64,000 nt of DNA from an uncultured Paracoccaceae bacterium (lineage in GTDB: Bacteria; Pseudomonadota; Alphaproteobacteria; Rhodobacterales; Rhodobacteraceae): positions 1-64,000 of the forward strand of contig CANMQO010000003.1 in assembly GCA_947500055.1 (NCBI GenBank). The letters run 5' to 3'. Under the pieces are notes generated by a model. The model saw only the letters and a list, made by a program, of their open reading frames with translations. It was not told the DNA's origin and did not search any database. This document shows positions 19,320 through 29,854 of the stretch, in pieces. The position numbers and the translations under genes are program-made. Position 1 is the first letter of the stretch. Every line of letters starts with the position of its first letter.

Positions 19320-20618
19320 CTATCGGTGGTCGGTTGCGAGCCTGCGCTCCAACCATTGTGAATATTGTGAGATGCCGTAGCAGACGACAAAGAACAGGAC
19401 GGATGCTGCCATGAACAGTTCCCAATAGACGCCGTTCCAATCGGTCGACGACAGGATGGGTCCGCGGATCATGCCGACCAGATCGAACATCGAAATGACC
19501 GAAACCAGCGTCGTATCCTTGAACAGGCCAACGGCCACATTGACGATACCCGGGATCGAAATCTTGAGCGCCTGCGGCAGGATGATCAGCCGCATGGCCT
19601 GCGCATAATCCAGACCAAGACTGTCCGCCGCCTCATATTGCCCCTTGGGCAGGGCAGCAAGTCCGCCCCGGATCACCTCAGCAATATAGGCTGCCGAGAA
19701 CATGGTGATCATGATGATCACACGCAGAATCAGGTCGAATGACGTGCCCGGTGGCAGGAAGTAAGCCAGAACCACATTTGCCACGAAAAGCAAGGTGATC
19801 AGTGGCACGCCCCGAATGAACTCAATGAAGACCACACAGATCCATTTGATGATTGGCATGTCCGACTGACGGCCCAGCGCCAACACAATGCCAATAGGCA
19901 GCGACAAGGAGACACAGACAACGCCCAGGATCATGTTGAGCATGAAGCCACCCATATCACGCGACTGCACAGCCTCGAGGAACGGCTCTGCGGGTGCGAT
20001 GGCATCGGTAATATAGCCGCCGATAAACCAGGTGATCAGCGCGGCAACGACCCCGCCAAAGAAGCCCATTGCAAAGCTTTGCTTCACAAACCGCGCATAG
20101 ACGATATAGCCGACAATCAGACCCACCAGCGCAAATAGCGGTGTAAAGATCGTCCCCCCCCAGATCAGCCAGAAGGCCAAAAAGGGATAGATTCCGGTGA
20201 AGATCAGCAACTTGCGCGGCAGATCAAAGAACATCACCGGCGCTGCGGCCACGAAGAGTAGGATAAAAGCCAGGCCGGGGCGCCAGTAATGTTCTGGCGG
20301 GTAGCTAAACCCGAACAAAAGCTGGTTCCACCGGTCCGACAGGACCGAAAAACACGCGCCGGTCGCCCCATCCAGCACGGTCCGGCATTCCGCCAGCGAA
20401 GCCGTGTTCCAGATGCCATTTGCAATCCACGGGAAAACAAAGGTCACGACCTGATAGATCACATAGATCGAAACCAGCGTCAGAATGCTGTTTGGAATGC
20501 TCGAAAACAGGTTCTCGCGCATCCATTTGACGACGCCTGCCTCACTGGCAGGTGGCGGCAATTCGGGCAGTGTTTCGGTGCGAACGTAAGCGGCAGAGTG
20601 TGCATGCATATCTGACAT
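19320..20618 (-). CDS. aapM: General L-amino acid ABC transporter, permease
   Basis: EFIRGVPLITLLF and EVIRGGLAALPKGQYEAADSLGLDYAQAMRLIILPQALK permease signature. Confidence 0.95.
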   Translation of the reverse strand: MSDMHAHSAAYVRTETLPELPPPASEAGVVKWMRENLFSSIPNSILTLVSIYVIYQVVTFVFPWIANGIWNTASLAECRTVLDGATGACFSVLSDRWNQLLFGFSYPPEHYWRPGLAFILLFVAAAPVMFFDLPRKLLIFTGIYPFLAFWLIWGGTIFTPLFALVGLIVGYIVYARFVKQSFAMGFFGGVVAALITWFIGGYITDAIAPAEPFLEAVQSRDMGGFMLNMILGVVCVSLSLPIGIVLALGRQSDMPIIKWICVVFIEFIRGVPLITLLFVANVVLAYFLPPGTSFDLILRVIIMITMFSAAYIAEVIRGGLAALPKGQYEAADSLGLDYAQAMRLIILPQALKISIPGIVNVAVGLFKDTTLVSVISMFDLVGMIRGPILSSTDWNGVYWELFMAASVLFFVVCYGISQYSQWLERRLATDHR

Positions 20619-20619
20619 A

Positions 20620-21834
20620 TCAGCGCTCCTTCAGCTTAACAGAGTTGTTGTAAACATTCATCACTGCCGAAATCAGAAGGGAAATCGTCAGATAGAACAG
20701 CATCAGCAGCAGAACTGCCTCGATCGCGCGACCGGTCTGGTTCAGCGTGATCCCCCCCAGCGTCGCGGTCACATCCATGTAACCAACGGCAATGGCAAGC
20801 GAACTGTTCTTGGTGATGTTCAGATATTGCGAAATCAGCGGCGGGATGATGACCCGTAACGCCTGCGGCAGGATCACAAGGTTCATGATGCGTCCCGGCC
20901 GCAAACCCAGCGATGCCGCAGCCTCTGTCTGGCCCTTGGATATCGCCTGAATGCCGGCACGGACATTTTCCGCGATAAAGGCGCCGGTGTAGATCGCCAG
21001 TGCGAACCACAAGGCAATGAGCGAACCGCGCAGCTGGATACCATCCTTGAAGTTGAACCCCTGCAAGGACGGGTATTCCAGCGTGATCGGACGGCCCAAA
21101 ATGAAATAGAAGAGCAGCACAGGCACAAAGAACATCGCGACGGTTGGCCAGAATGTCGGCAAGAGCTGACCCGTGGCATAAAGCTTTTTCGTGGCGTAGC
21201 GACGATAGGCGAAAATCCCGATAACAGACAGGATAAAGACAGCAACGACGATCCAGCCACCGCTGTCAAAGACAGGCTTGGGGATGTAAACCCCCCGGTT
21301 GGTAAAGGCGAACGCATCAAACAGCATGCTTGATGACGGATCATCCCCCCGAAACGCCCTTGGCGACGGCATGCTGACAGTCATGATGGAGAAGATGATG
21401 ATGATCCAGATCAGGACGGGAACGTTGCGGAACATCTCCACATAAATCGCCATCAGCTTTGAGACGACCCAGTTGTTGGACAAGCGCAAAACACCGGCGA
21501 TCACACCAAAGATGGTAGCCGTGACACAAGCCAGGAAGGCAACGATCAGCGTATTGATGATCCCGACCGTAGACGCCCGCAGATGCGACGACTGGCTGTC
21601 ATATTCGATGGGGCGCTGGTTGATATCATACCCGGCAGGATCACCCAGGAAATCGAATGAGATATTCAACCCGGCAGCAGTAAGGTTGCGGACAAGGTTC
21701 ATGCCAAGATAGGCCATGAAGCCGATCAACGCCACGAGCGCGATGAACTGGAATGTATAAGACCGGTAGCGCGTGTCGTTGATAAGCATCGACAGGCGGA
21801 AGGACCCCTGTGGCGGGTCTGTAATCGACGTCAT
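20620..21834 (-). CDS. aapQ: General L-amino acid ABC transporter, permease
   Basis: ENVRAGIQAISKGQTEAAASLGLRPGRIMNLVILPQALR; syntenic with aapM. Confidence 0.95.
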   Translation of the reverse strand: MTSITDPPQGSFRLSMLINDTRYRSYTFQFIALVALIGFMAYLGMNLVRNLTAAGLNISFDFLGDPAGYDINQRPIEYDSQSSHLRASTVGIINTLIVAFLACVTATIFGVIAGVLRLSNNWVVSKLMAIYVEMFRNVPVLIWIIIIFSIMTVSMPSPRAFRGDDPSSSMLFDAFAFTNRGVYIPKPVFDSGGWIVVAVFILSVIGIFAYRRYATKKLYATGQLLPTFWPTVAMFFVPVLLFYFILGRPITLEYPSLQGFNFKDGIQLRGSLIALWFALAIYTGAFIAENVRAGIQAISKGQTEAAASLGLRPGRIMNLVILPQALRVIIPPLISQYLNITKNSSLAIAVGYMDVTATLGGITLNQTGRAIEAVLLLMLFYLTISLLISAVMNVYNNSVKLKER

Positions 21835-21914
21835 AAATTTTTCCCCGTTGACTCGGTGTCACTTGTTACGGCCGCTTTGCGCGGCTCTATGCACCGATTT
21901 TCTGGTCGTCTTTG

Positions 21915-21946
21915 TCAAAGGGCGCGGTGTGTACCGCGCCCTTTGA
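21915..21946. terminator. Strong hairpin in the aapJ-aapQ intergenic region (attenuator or mRNA stabiliser)
   Basis: TCAAAGGGCGCGGT-GTGT-ACCGCGCCCTTTGA, perfect 14-bp stem. Confidence 0.8.
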
Positions 21947-21960
21947 TCGTTCAGGTTTCC

Positions 21961-22980
21961 TTAACGGAAAGGTGGAGAGTAGATCAGACCACCTTCGGTC
22001 CACTGCGCGTTCAGACCGCGCGCCAGGCCAATGGGGGTGTTCTCACCAATGTTCTTCTCGAACAGCTCGCCATAGTTGCCACCGGCAGCAATCGCGTTCT
22101 TCGCCCAATCTGCTTCCAGACCCAGCATCGCGCCCAATTCACCCTCGGTGCCCAGCAGGCGGTTCACTTCAGGGTTGTCTGTTGGTGCTGCTGACAGGTC
22201 AGAAACATTTGCAGATGTAACACCCAGCTCTTCGGCTGTGATCAGCGCATTCAGTGTCCAACGAACCACATCGCCCCAGTCGTTGTCGCCGTGGCGGACA
22301 AGCGGACCAAGTGGCTCTTTCGAGATGATTTCAGGCAGCAGAACGTGGTCGCCTGGGTTTTCGAAAGCGGCACGTGTTGATGCCAAGCCGGATGCGTCAG
22401 TTGTGTAAACATCGCAAGCACCCGCAAGATACTGCTGCTGGCCTTCCGCGTTGGTTTCAATCGGCACAGGATCGTAAGAGATGTTGTTGGACCGGAAGAA
22501 GTCGGCCAGGTTCAGCTCTGTGGTTGTACCGGTCTGAATGCAGACGGTCGCGCCGTCCAGATCCTTGGCAGAAGAAACGCCCAGATCCTTGGGGACCAGG
22601 AAGCCTTGGCCGTCATAGTAGTTGACGCCAGTGAATTCGAACTTCAGGTCAACGTCACGGCTGAATGTCCAGGTTGTGTTCCGTGCAAGCATGTCGATTT
22701 CGCCGGACGCAAGCGCTGTAAAGCGTGTCTTGCCGGTTGTTGGCACGAACTCAACTGCTGTTGGATCGCCAAAAATGGCCGCTGCAACAGCGCGGCAAAC
22801 GCCAACATCAAATCCGTCCCAAACACCGTTCGCATCAGGCGATGCGAAACCAACCAAGCCGGTGGTCACGCCGCAGTTCAGCGAGCCGCGAGCCTTGACA
22901 TCATCTAGCGTTGCCGCCGAAGCCATGCCGGCAGCAAGACCAGCAACAGTCAGCGCGCCGAATAATACGGTTTTTTTCAT
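21961..22980 (-). CDS. aapJ: General L-amino acid ABC transporter, substrate-binding protein
   Basis: Signal peptide; GSLNCGVTTGLVGFASPDANGVWDGFDVGVCRAVAAAIFGD. Confidence 0.96.
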   Translation of the reverse strand: MKKTVLFGALTVAGLAAGMASAATLDDVKARGSLNCGVTTGLVGFASPDANGVWDGFDVGVCRAVAAAIFGDPTAVEFVPTTGKTRFTALASGEIDMLARNTTWTFSRDVDLKFEFTGVNYYDGQGFLVPKDLGVSSAKDLDGATVCIQTGTTTELNLADFFRSNNISYDPVPIETNAEGQQQYLAGACDVYTTDASGLASTRAAFENPGDHVLLPEIISKEPLGPLVRHGDNDWGDVVRWTLNALITAEELGVTSANVSDLSAAPTDNPEVNRLLGTEGELGAMLGLEADWAKNAIAAGGNYGELFEKNIGENTPIGLARGLNAQWTEGGLIYSPPFR

Positions 22981-23197
22981 TTTTACCTCTTCCTGAGTTA
23001 CTGCCCCAACATGAGGCAGTCATTTTTTTGTCCCGTCCGATAAGACAGTCATGAATTTTGAGCATTGTCCCAGCTCAATGGTGCAAGAGTTTCGGCATTC
23101 TACAAGTGAGGTCAAGGGCAGCAGGGGCAAATCTCAATGTAATTGACGCAAAATCAGGCAGTTTTTTTTCTGAATGTCTGGAAACGCACTGTTTCCA

Positions 23198-23908
23198 TTA
23201 TGGTCGCGAAAGTTGATAGAAGCGCGCAGCATCAAAAAAGGCCGCGCGCTTGGTCGCTTCGGTTGCAGCGGCCTCTTCATCCTCGCCCCATTCGGCGATC
23301 TGCCAATGCTCATCAATGCGTGAAAGCAGCCAGGCATCATCAACCGAAATCGCGTCTCGCGTCACCGCCAAAGCAAGAACCAGCGACCCCGAAAGGCTGA
23401 TCAGGTCATGGGCCGCAGCCAGTGCAAAATCATCAAATACAGCAAGCTCTGCCTCCAGCTTTGAAAGGGCGTCCCTTGTCTGCGGTACATGCATGACGCC
23501 CTGCCCCACGAATAGCCGGGCACCCAGCGTGTTGGCCGCCCAATCCAGCATCGGGTCCCAGTTCTGCGTTTGCTTCTTGATCAACCCTTCCGGACCGACC
23601 GCGCGATAGCACAGCAGATCGCTATCACCATATTCCGCCAGCAACGCCACAACCTCGGACCGCTGCGTGCGGACCTTGTCAATTGCCGCATTGGCACCGC
23701 GCGTGACAGGCATCGTGCCGGGGTCAAGCACGTCATCCTGCGCATCCCATTCCATCGCGATCGCCTCGGCCATGGCCAGCGTCGGCACGATCAGGTCTGC
23801 CTTTGCCGGTGTCTTGACGCTACGCGCGTCCAGTAGAACCGTGAAACCGCCCTCACAGGCCTCTGCCTTGGCCAATTTCCAGAACCGTTTTGGTTTCCAA
23901 TCACTCAT
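23198..23908 (-). CDS. ATP12 family chaperone protein
   Basis: KRFWKLAKAE..GFTVLLDARSVKTPAKADLIVPTLAMAEAIAMEWDAQ..LDPGTMPVTRGANAAIDKV. Confidence 0.93.
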   Translation of the reverse strand: MSDWKPKRFWKLAKAEACEGGFTVLLDARSVKTPAKADLIVPTLAMAEAIAMEWDAQDDVLDPGTMPVTRGANAAIDKVRTQRSEVVALLAEYGDSDLLCYRAVGPEGLIKKQTQNWDPMLDWAANTLGARLFVGQGVMHVPQTRDALSKLEAELAVFDDFALAAAHDLISLSGSLVLALAVTRDAISVDDAWLLSRIDEHWQIAEWGEDEEAAATEATKRAAFFDAARFYQLSRP

Positions 23909-24575
23909 CTTTCGTTCCTAACAGGCGATCCAGCGCATCAGGCAGTGCGGCAAAGTCTTCGATCAACAGATCCGGCATCAGGTAAGCCGCAGGGTGATAG
24001 CCCCAACTCACCCCGATCTTTTTGACGCCAGCCGCGCGGGCCATATCCATGTCAAAGGTGGTATCCCCCAGCATCACCGCATTCTGCGGGGCAACGCCGG
24101 TTTCATTCAATGCGGTCAGGATCATCGAGGGGTGCGGCTTGGAGGGGTGAAAATCAGCAACCTGCTCGCTATGAAAGAGGCCGGTCAATCCATGGCGCTC
24201 CAGCACCTTGTCCAATCCACGACGGGATTTGCCCGTGGCGACCGCCAGCAGGGTTTCATCCTGTCCGGCCAGCAAATCCAGCGCCTCACGCGCTCCCGGG
24301 AATAACGGCCCCATCTCCTGGCCGTCTGACCGCAGGCTGACAAAACTGTCCTTATAGGCTTCCACCAGACGATTCCGCTGCGCGTGATCCGCGTCCGGGC
24401 ATAATTGGGCAAAGGCCTCTGTCAATGAAAGCCCGACGATCGACAACACATTGTCACGTTCGGGCATGGGCAGCCCTTCGGCAGCAAAGGCCATTGTCAT
24501 AGAGGCGACGATCTCCGACTGGCTATCCACCAGCGTGCCGTCCACATCGAATATCACAAGGCGCAAATCAGGCAT
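23901..24575 (-). CDS. HAD-superfamily hydrolase, subfamily IA (phosphoglycolate phosphatase-like)
   Basis: LVIFDVDGTLVDSQ, FPGAREALDLL, VATGKS, MLGDTTFDMDMARAAG. Start trimmed to MPDLRL. Confidence 0.92.
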   Translation of the reverse strand: MPDLRLVIFDVDGTLVDSQSEIVASMTMAFAAEGLPMPERDNVLSIVGLSLTEAFAQLCPDADHAQRNRLVEAYKDSFVSLRSDGQEMGPLFPGAREALDLLAGQDETLLAVATGKSRRGLDKVLERHGLTGLFHSEQVADFHPSKPHPSMILTALNETGVAPQNAVMLGDTTFDMDMARAAGVKKIGVSWGYHPAAYLMPDLLIEDFAALPDALDRLLGTKDE

Positions 24576-25623
24576 CGGGCATATTGAACGGGTCAACAGG
24601 GGCATGTTCGACCACCCAACCCACAAAATCCCACGTGTGCTGCATATGATCCGGCAGCGGTGCCGTCAGATGCAAGGTCGCCTTGGTTACCGGATGCTCA
24701 ATCGTCAGGCTGCGGGCATGCAGATGCATCTTGCGGCCAATCTCTGACCCCATGCCAGCACCCCAACCATCGCCAAGGTTCTCCTGCCCCGACCCACCGT
24801 ATTTGCCGTCACCTACAATCGGATGACCAATCTCGGCCATATGAGCGCGCAGCTGATGGGTCCGGCCTGTGATCGGGACCAGCGCACACCATGCGGCGCG
24901 GCTGGCCAGGGTATCCATCACCGCGTAATCGCTGGTGGCACGTTTCGCGCCTTCGGTGCTGTCCACATCACGCGGATGCACGCAGCGCATTTTTTCATTC
25001 TCGCCACCGCGGCCATGGCCCGGGGCCTTGACCAACCCATATTTGATCGTGCCTGCGCGGGGATGCGGAACACCGGCAACGGCGGCCCAATAAATCTTGC
25101 GCGTCTCGCGGTGTTTGAGGTTCTCGGTCAATTGCTTGGCCATCATCCGGGTCCGGGCGAGCAGCAGGACACCGGACGTATCCTTATCCAGCCGATGCAC
25201 CAGACGCGGCTTTTCATCATAACCAAAGGTCAGCGCCTCAGCCATGCCATCGACATGACGAGTGGTCTTGGACCCGCCTTGGGTCGCGAGACCCGCAGGC
25301 TTGTTGATCGCGATGATATGGTCATCCTTATAGATCACACAGGACTGGATCAGCTTCGCATCCGCCTTGGTGACGCCATGCTTGGCCAAGGCGCGGGCCG
25401 CCTCCGCCTCTTCCTCACTCGGCAGCGGCGGAATGCGGACCTTCTGACCCACGTCCAGCCGCGTATTCGGCTTCACCCGGCCACCATCGACCCGCAACTC
25501 ACCCTTGCGGCACATCTTTTCGATGCGGCCCTGGGTCAGATGCGGGAACAAGCGGCGCAGATAACGATCCACCCGCTGGTCGCCGTCATCAGGGCCAATC
25601 ACCCGTGTCTGCACACCGCTCAT
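24568..25623 (-). CDS. rluC: RluA-family 23S rRNA pseudouridine synthase
   Basis: S4 domain (RRLFPHLTQGRIEKMCRKGELRVDG); HRLDKDTSGVLLLARTR; PITGRTHQLRAHMAEIGHPIVGD. Start trimmed to MSGVQT. Confidence 0.94.
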   Translation of the reverse strand: MSGVQTRVIGPDDGDQRVDRYLRRLFPHLTQGRIEKMCRKGELRVDGGRVKPNTRLDVGQKVRIPPLPSEEEAEAARALAKHGVTKADAKLIQSCVIYKDDHIIAINKPAGLATQGGSKTTRHVDGMAEALTFGYDEKPRLVHRLDKDTSGVLLLARTRMMAKQLTENLKHRETRKIYWAAVAGVPHPRAGTIKYGLVKAPGHGRGGENEKMRCVHPRDVDSTEGAKRATSDYAVMDTLASRAAWCALVPITGRTHQLRAHMAEIGHPIVGDGKYGGSGQENLGDGWGAGMGSEIGRKMHLHARSLTIEHPVTKATLHLTAPLPDHMQHTWDFVGWVVEHAPVDPFNMPDA

Positions 25624-25979
25624 ACCGTCATCCCCCGGGCCAGCCACAGGCCAAAACCACACGCCAAAACCGACAAAACCAATGATGCGATCACATAGCT
25701 CCCGGCAACCATGACCCGGCCATCCTCGACCAATCGCAAGGCATCCAGCGTGAATGCAGAAAAGGTGGTGAAACCGCCCAACACGCCGGTCATCAAGAAC
25801 GGCAACCAATGCTGCAAGCCTTTGTCGGCCAGATGGACCCAGACCAGTCCGATGGCGAAGGACCCGATCACATTGACCGCCAGCGTGCCTAGCGGGAACA
25901 CAACCATCAGGCCTACGAGGTATCGCAGGACAGAGCCGATTGCGCCGCCAAGGGCAACAGAGATCACAGGTGTTATCAT
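25620..25979 (-). CDS. crcB: Fluoride efflux channel CrcB
   Basis: ALGGAIGSVLRYLVG, PLGTLAVNVIGSFAIG, GVLGGFTTFSAFTLD. Confidence 0.95.
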   Translation of the reverse strand: MITPVISVALGGAIGSVLRYLVGLMVVFPLGTLAVNVIGSFAIGLVWVHLADKGLQHWLPFLMTGVLGGFTTFSAFTLDALRLVEDGRVMVAGSYVIASLVLSVLACGFGLWLARGMTV

Positions 25980-26010
25980 GCGCGTCCCATCGCCCGCCCG
26001 CAGGCGAATG

Positions 26011-27318
26011 TCAATTCTTCGCCCGCTTGGCGCGCAGCCCGGCAAAATAATCAACGCGCTTCTTCAACTCACGTTCAAATCCGCGATCCACAGGCAGGTA
26101 ATAAACGCCGCGCTTCGTCCCGTCGGGGAAATAGTTCTGGCCGGAAAACCCATCTTCTGCGTCGTGATCATAGGAATAGCCCGCACCAAACCCCTGTTCC
26201 TTCATCAGGGTTGTGGGGGCGTTCAGGATATGGGCAGGTGGCGGCGCGGACCCTGTCTTCTTGGCCGCCGCCACAGCAGCTTTATAGGCCACATAAGTCG
26301 CATTCGATTTCGGGGCGAGTGCCAGATAGGTCACCGCCTGCGCCAACGCCAACTCACCCTCGGGCGACCCCAACCGTTCATAGGTTTCCCAGGCCTGCAA
26401 ACAGACGGCCTGCGCCTGCGGGTCAGCCAGCCCGATATCCTCGACCGACATGCGGGTGATGCGGCGGGCCAGAAAACGTGGGTCTTCGCCCCCCGCCAGC
26501 ATCCGGGCAAACCAGTAAAGGGCAGCATCCGGGTCCGACCCGCGCACAGATTTGTGCAGTGCCGAAATCAGGTTGTAATGCTCGTCGCCCGATTTGTCGT
26601 ATTTGACCGCGCGCTTCATCAGGCGCTTGGTCAAATCATCGGTGGTCAGCCTGGCGTCCACTTTCCACGCGCTCACTTGCTCGATCAGGTTCAGCAGGGC
26701 ACGGCCATCACCATCCGCCATCTCCAACAACGCATCACGGGCATGGCCATCCAGAGGCAGCCGTTTGCCCAGTTCCTTCTCCGCCCGTTGGGCCAACATT
26801 TCGAGATCCTTCAGATCCAGCCGGGTCAGGATGAAAACCTGACTACGGCTCAACACCGCAGCATTCAGCTCAAAACTGGGATTTTCCGTGGTCGCACCGA
26901 CCAAAAGGATCGTGCCATCCTCCATATAGGGCAGAAAACCATCCTGCTGCGCCTTGTTGAACCGATGTATCTCATCCACAAAAAGCAGCGTGCCCTTGCC
27001 GTTCTGGCGGCGTATCTTGGCCGCCTCGAACACTTTGCGCAGTTCGGGCACGCCTGTAAAAATCGCGCTGATCTGGACAAAATGCAGGTCGGTCTCATCG
27101 GCCAGCAGGCGGGCAATCGTGGTCTTGCCGACACCGGGCGGACCCCAGAAAATCAGCGATGACAATGTGCCAGAGGCCAGCATCGTGCCAAGCGGCGCAT
27201 CCGAGCCAAGTACCTGCTGCTGACCAATCACGTCCGACAGCTTTGCCGGACGCAAGCGATCCGCAAGCGGGCGGGGTGCACCCTCTGGAACGGCAGCAGT
27301 GTTGAACAGATCAGCCAT
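26011..27318 (-). CDS. rarA: Replication-associated recombination protein A (AAA+ ATPase)
   Basis: PLADRLRPAKLSDVIGQQQVLG, WGPPGVGKTTIARLLA, FVDEIHRFNKAQQDGFLPYMEDG. Confidence 0.97.
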   Translation of the reverse strand: MADLFNTAAVPEGAPRPLADRLRPAKLSDVIGQQQVLGSDAPLGTMLASGTLSSLIFWGPPGVGKTTIARLLADETDLHFVQISAIFTGVPELRKVFEAAKIRRQNGKGTLLFVDEIHRFNKAQQDGFLPYMEDGTILLVGATTENPSFELNAAVLSRSQVFILTRLDLKDLEMLAQRAEKELGKRLPLDGHARDALLEMADGDGRALLNLIEQVSAWKVDARLTTDDLTKRLMKRAVKYDKSGDEHYNLISALHKSVRGSDPDAALYWFARMLAGGEDPRFLARRITRMSVEDIGLADPQAQAVCLQAWETYERLGSPEGELALAQAVTYLALAPKSNATYVAYKAAVAAAKKTGSAPPPAHILNAPTTLMKEQGFGAGYSYDHDAEDGFSGQNYFPDGTKRGVYYLPVDRGFERELKKRVDYFAGLRAKRAKN

Positions 27319-27349
27319 GCCAGCAACATATGCCTTATGTAAAAAAGCG

Positions 27350-27376
27350 AAAGCCCCGCCGATCAGGCGGGGCTTT
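27350..27376 (-). terminator. Rho-independent-type terminator downstream of rplQ
   Basis: AAAGCCCCGCC-GATCA-GGCGGGGCTTT; perfect 11-bp stem, followed by T-rich sequence on the minus strand. Confidence 0.85.
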
Positions 27377-27399
27377 GAAATTGAACGGGTTAGGGAAAA

Positions 27400-27819
27400 T
27401 TAATCTTCCGCAGCCTCATATTCGGCCAGACGGGCCTTGTCGGCAGCACCCTTGGCATCCACGTCGCGATCAACGAATTCAATGATCGCCATCGGGGCCA
27501 TGTCACCGTAACGGAAACCGGCCTTCATGATGCGGATGTAGCCACCCTGACGCTCAGCGTAACGTGGGCCAAGAACTTCGAACAGTTTGGCCACGTCCTT
27601 ATCCTGCTTGAGCTGTGCCGCAGCCTGACGTCGGGCGTGCAGATCGCCACGCTTGCCCAGCGTGACCAGCTTTTCAACGACCCGGCGCAATTCTTTTGCC
27701 TTGGGCAATGTTGTCTTGATCTGCTCATGCTCGATGAGCGAGCCAGCCATGTTCGACAGCAGCGCCTTGCGGTGCTCATGTGTGCGGTTCAGGCGGCGGT
27801 AACCTCTTGCGTGACGCAT
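27400..27819 (-). CDS. rplQ: 50S ribosomal protein L17
   Basis: [45 protein letters not shown]. Confidence 0.98.
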   Translation of the reverse strand: MRHARGYRRLNRTHEHRKALLSNMAGSLIEHEQIKTTLPKAKELRRVVEKLVTLGKRGDLHARRQAAAQLKQDKDVAKLFEVLGPRYAERQGGYIRIMKAGFRYGDMAPMAIIEFVDRDVDAKGAADKARLAEYEAAED

Positions 27820-27927
27820 TTTGATATCTCCTAATCGTCTTTATGCTTTGTCTGGCAGGGGATGCGTGTCCCCCACTCTCCTTGGGGCAGGAATGCCCGG
27901 TCATTCCTCGCATAAGCGAGCATTGTC

Positions 27928-27953
27928 GTAAGATGGGTTTAAACCCATCTTAC
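27928..27953. repeat. 26-bp perfect palindrome between rpoA and rplQ
   Basis: GTAAGATGGGTTTAAACCCATCTTAC is self-complementary over its whole length. Confidence 0.95.
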
Positions 27954-27957
27954 ATTC

Positions 27958-28974
27958 TTAAAACTGGTCTTCGAACTTCTTGGCCAGGTCCTCGATATTG
28001 TCGGGCGGCCAATCTTCGACATCCATACCCAGATGCAGACCCATACCCGACAGCACTTCCTTGATCTCGTTCAGGGATTTGCGGCCAAAGTTCGGGGTGC
28101 GCAGCATCTCTGCTTCGGTCTTCTGGATCAGATCGCCGATATAGACAATATTGTCGTTCTTCAGGCAGTTTGCAGAGCGGACAGACAGTTCCAACTCGTC
28201 CACTTTCTTCAGCAGCAGCGGGTTGAATTCCAGACCGTCATCATCCTGACCGGCAGTTGCGGATTCAGGCTCATCAAAGTTGACGAAGATGGACAGCTGA
28301 TCCTGCAGGATACGGGCGGCATAGGCCACGGCATCGTCAGGGGTCAGCGACCCGTCGGTCTCAACCTTCATGGTCAGCTTGTCATAATCCAGCACCTGAC
28401 CTTCACGGGTCGGCTGCACATCATAGCTGACTTTCTTGACCGGCGAATAGATCGCATCGATCGACATCATGCCGATGGGGGCGTCTTCCGGCTTGTTCTT
28501 GTCCGCAGAGACATAGCCCTTACCGGTATTCACGGTCAGTTCCATGTAAAGATCGGCGCCATCATCCAGGTGACAGATCACGTGATCCTTGTTGAGGATC
28601 TCGATACCTGCTGTCTCGGAAATATCAGCCGCCGTCACAACGCCAGGACCTTTGGCCTGAACGCTCAGACGCTTGGGGCCTTCGACTTCCATGCGGATCG
28701 CGACACCTTTGAGGTTCAGCACGATATCGGTGACGTCTTCACGCACACCGGAGACGGATGAAAACTCATGCAGCACATTGTCGATCTGCACAGCCGTGAT
28801 CGCAGCACCTTGCAGCGATGACATCAGAATGCGGCGCAGGGCGTTGCCCAATGTCAGACCAAAACCACGCTCCAGTGGTTCTGCAATTACAGTTGCCTGA
28901 CGCATCGGGTCATTGCCCGGCTTGACGTCCAATTGAGTTGGCTTGATCAACTCAGCCCAGTTCTTGTGGATCAT
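27958..28974 (-). CDS. rpoA: DNA-directed RNA polymerase alpha subunit
   Basis: [42 protein letters not shown]-terminal [14 protein letters not shown]. Confidence 0.98.
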   Translation of the reverse strand: MIHKNWAELIKPTQLDVKPGNDPMRQATVIAEPLERGFGLTLGNALRRILMSSLQGAAITAVQIDNVLHEFSSVSGVREDVTDIVLNLKGVAIRMEVEGPKRLSVQAKGPGVVTAADISETAGIEILNKDHVICHLDDGADLYMELTVNTGKGYVSADKNKPEDAPIGMMSIDAIYSPVKKVSYDVQPTREGQVLDYDKLTMKVETDGSLTPDDAVAYAARILQDQLSIFVNFDEPESATAGQDDDGLEFNPLLLKKVDELELSVRSANCLKNDNIVYIGDLIQKTEAEMLRTPNFGRKSLNEIKEVLSGMGLHLGMDVEDWPPDNIEDLAKKFEDQF

Positions 28975-29041
28975 ATGTCCCTCCATACCAGTCTGCCCTC
29001 ATGTCCAAAAAGGCAAACGCCCGAGGTTTCAAAAAGACGTA

Positions 29042-29070
29042 TTGGGGCCGTGCAAAATGCACGACCCCAA
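29042..29070. terminator. Hairpin in the rpsK-rpoA intergenic region
   Basis: TTGGGGcCGTGCA-AAA-TGCACGaCCCCAA; one mismatch. Confidence 0.65.
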
Positions 29071-29083
29071 AGCGTTTGGGTCG

Positions 29084-29473
29084 TTATACGCGGCGACGCT
29101 TTGGTGGGCGGCAGCCGTTATGGGCCATTGGGGTCACGTCACGGATCGATGTGATGTTGAACCCAACAGCCGCCAATGCGCGCAGCGCAGATTCGCGACC
29201 GGAACCGGGGCCCTGCACTTCGACTTCGAGCGTTTTCACGCCATGATCCTGTGCTTTCTTGCCCGCGTCCTCAGCAGCCATCTGGGCAGCATAGGGTGTG
29301 GATTTCCGCGAACCCTTGAAACCCATCGTGCCCGCAGACGACCATGAAATGGCGTTGCCCTGCACGTCAGAAATCAGGATTTTTGTGTTGTTGAAAGAAG
29401 AGTTCACATGAGCAACGCCAGCGGCGATGTTCTTGGAGACCTTCTTTTTGGTGCGTTTGGTATCACGTGCCAT
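29084..29473 (-). CDS. rpsK: 30S ribosomal protein S11
   Basis: [46 protein letters not shown]. Confidence 0.98.
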   Translation of the reverse strand: MARDTKRTKKKVSKNIAAGVAHVNSSFNNTKILISDVQGNAISWSSAGTMGFKGSRKSTPYAAQMAAEDAGKKAQDHGVKTLEVEVQGPGSGRESALRALAAVGFNITSIRDVTPMAHNGCRPPKRRRV

Positions 29474-29485
29474 TGATCAGCCTCC

Positions 29486-29854
29486 TTATTTCTTCTTGCC
29501 GGCAATGGCCTTTGCAGGGCCTTTGCGTGTGCGTGCGTTTGTATGTGTACGCTGACCGCGGACGGGCAGGTTACGACGATGGCGCAGGCCGCGGTAACAG
29601 CCCAGATCCATCAGGCGCTTGATGTTCATCTGTGTCTCGCGACGCAGGTCGCCTTCAACCATCAGATTGGCGTCGATATATTCACGGATCGACAGGATCT
29701 CGGCATCCGACAGATCATTAACGCGGCGGGCGCGGTCGATCTTGACGGCTTCACAGATTTCTTCGGCTTTGGTGCTGCCGATTCCGGTGATGTAGGTCAG
29801 GGCGATTGGAACCCGCTTTGCAGTCGGGATGTTTACGCCGGCAATACGTGCCAC
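29486..29854 (-). CDS. rpsM: 30S ribosomal protein S13 (GTG start)
   Basis: (V)[25 protein letters not shown]...[27 protein letters not shown] start at 29854. Confidence 0.97.
   Translation of the reverse strand: MARIAGVNIPTAKRVPIALTYITGIGSTKAEEICEAVKIDRARRVNDLSDAEILSIREYIDANLMVEGDLRRETQMNIKRLMDLGCYRGLRHRRNLPVRGQRTHTNARTRKGPAKAIAGKKK

Noticed and set aside
25620-26011. Fluoride riboswitch upstream of crcB
   Set aside because: Only about 30 nt separate rarA and crcB; too short, and no riboswitch-like core seen.
25711-27162. 483-aa plus-strand ORF
   Set aside because: Antisense to rluC/crcB/rarA; low-complexity Arg/His/Gln-rich translation typical of the shadow of a GC-rich gene.
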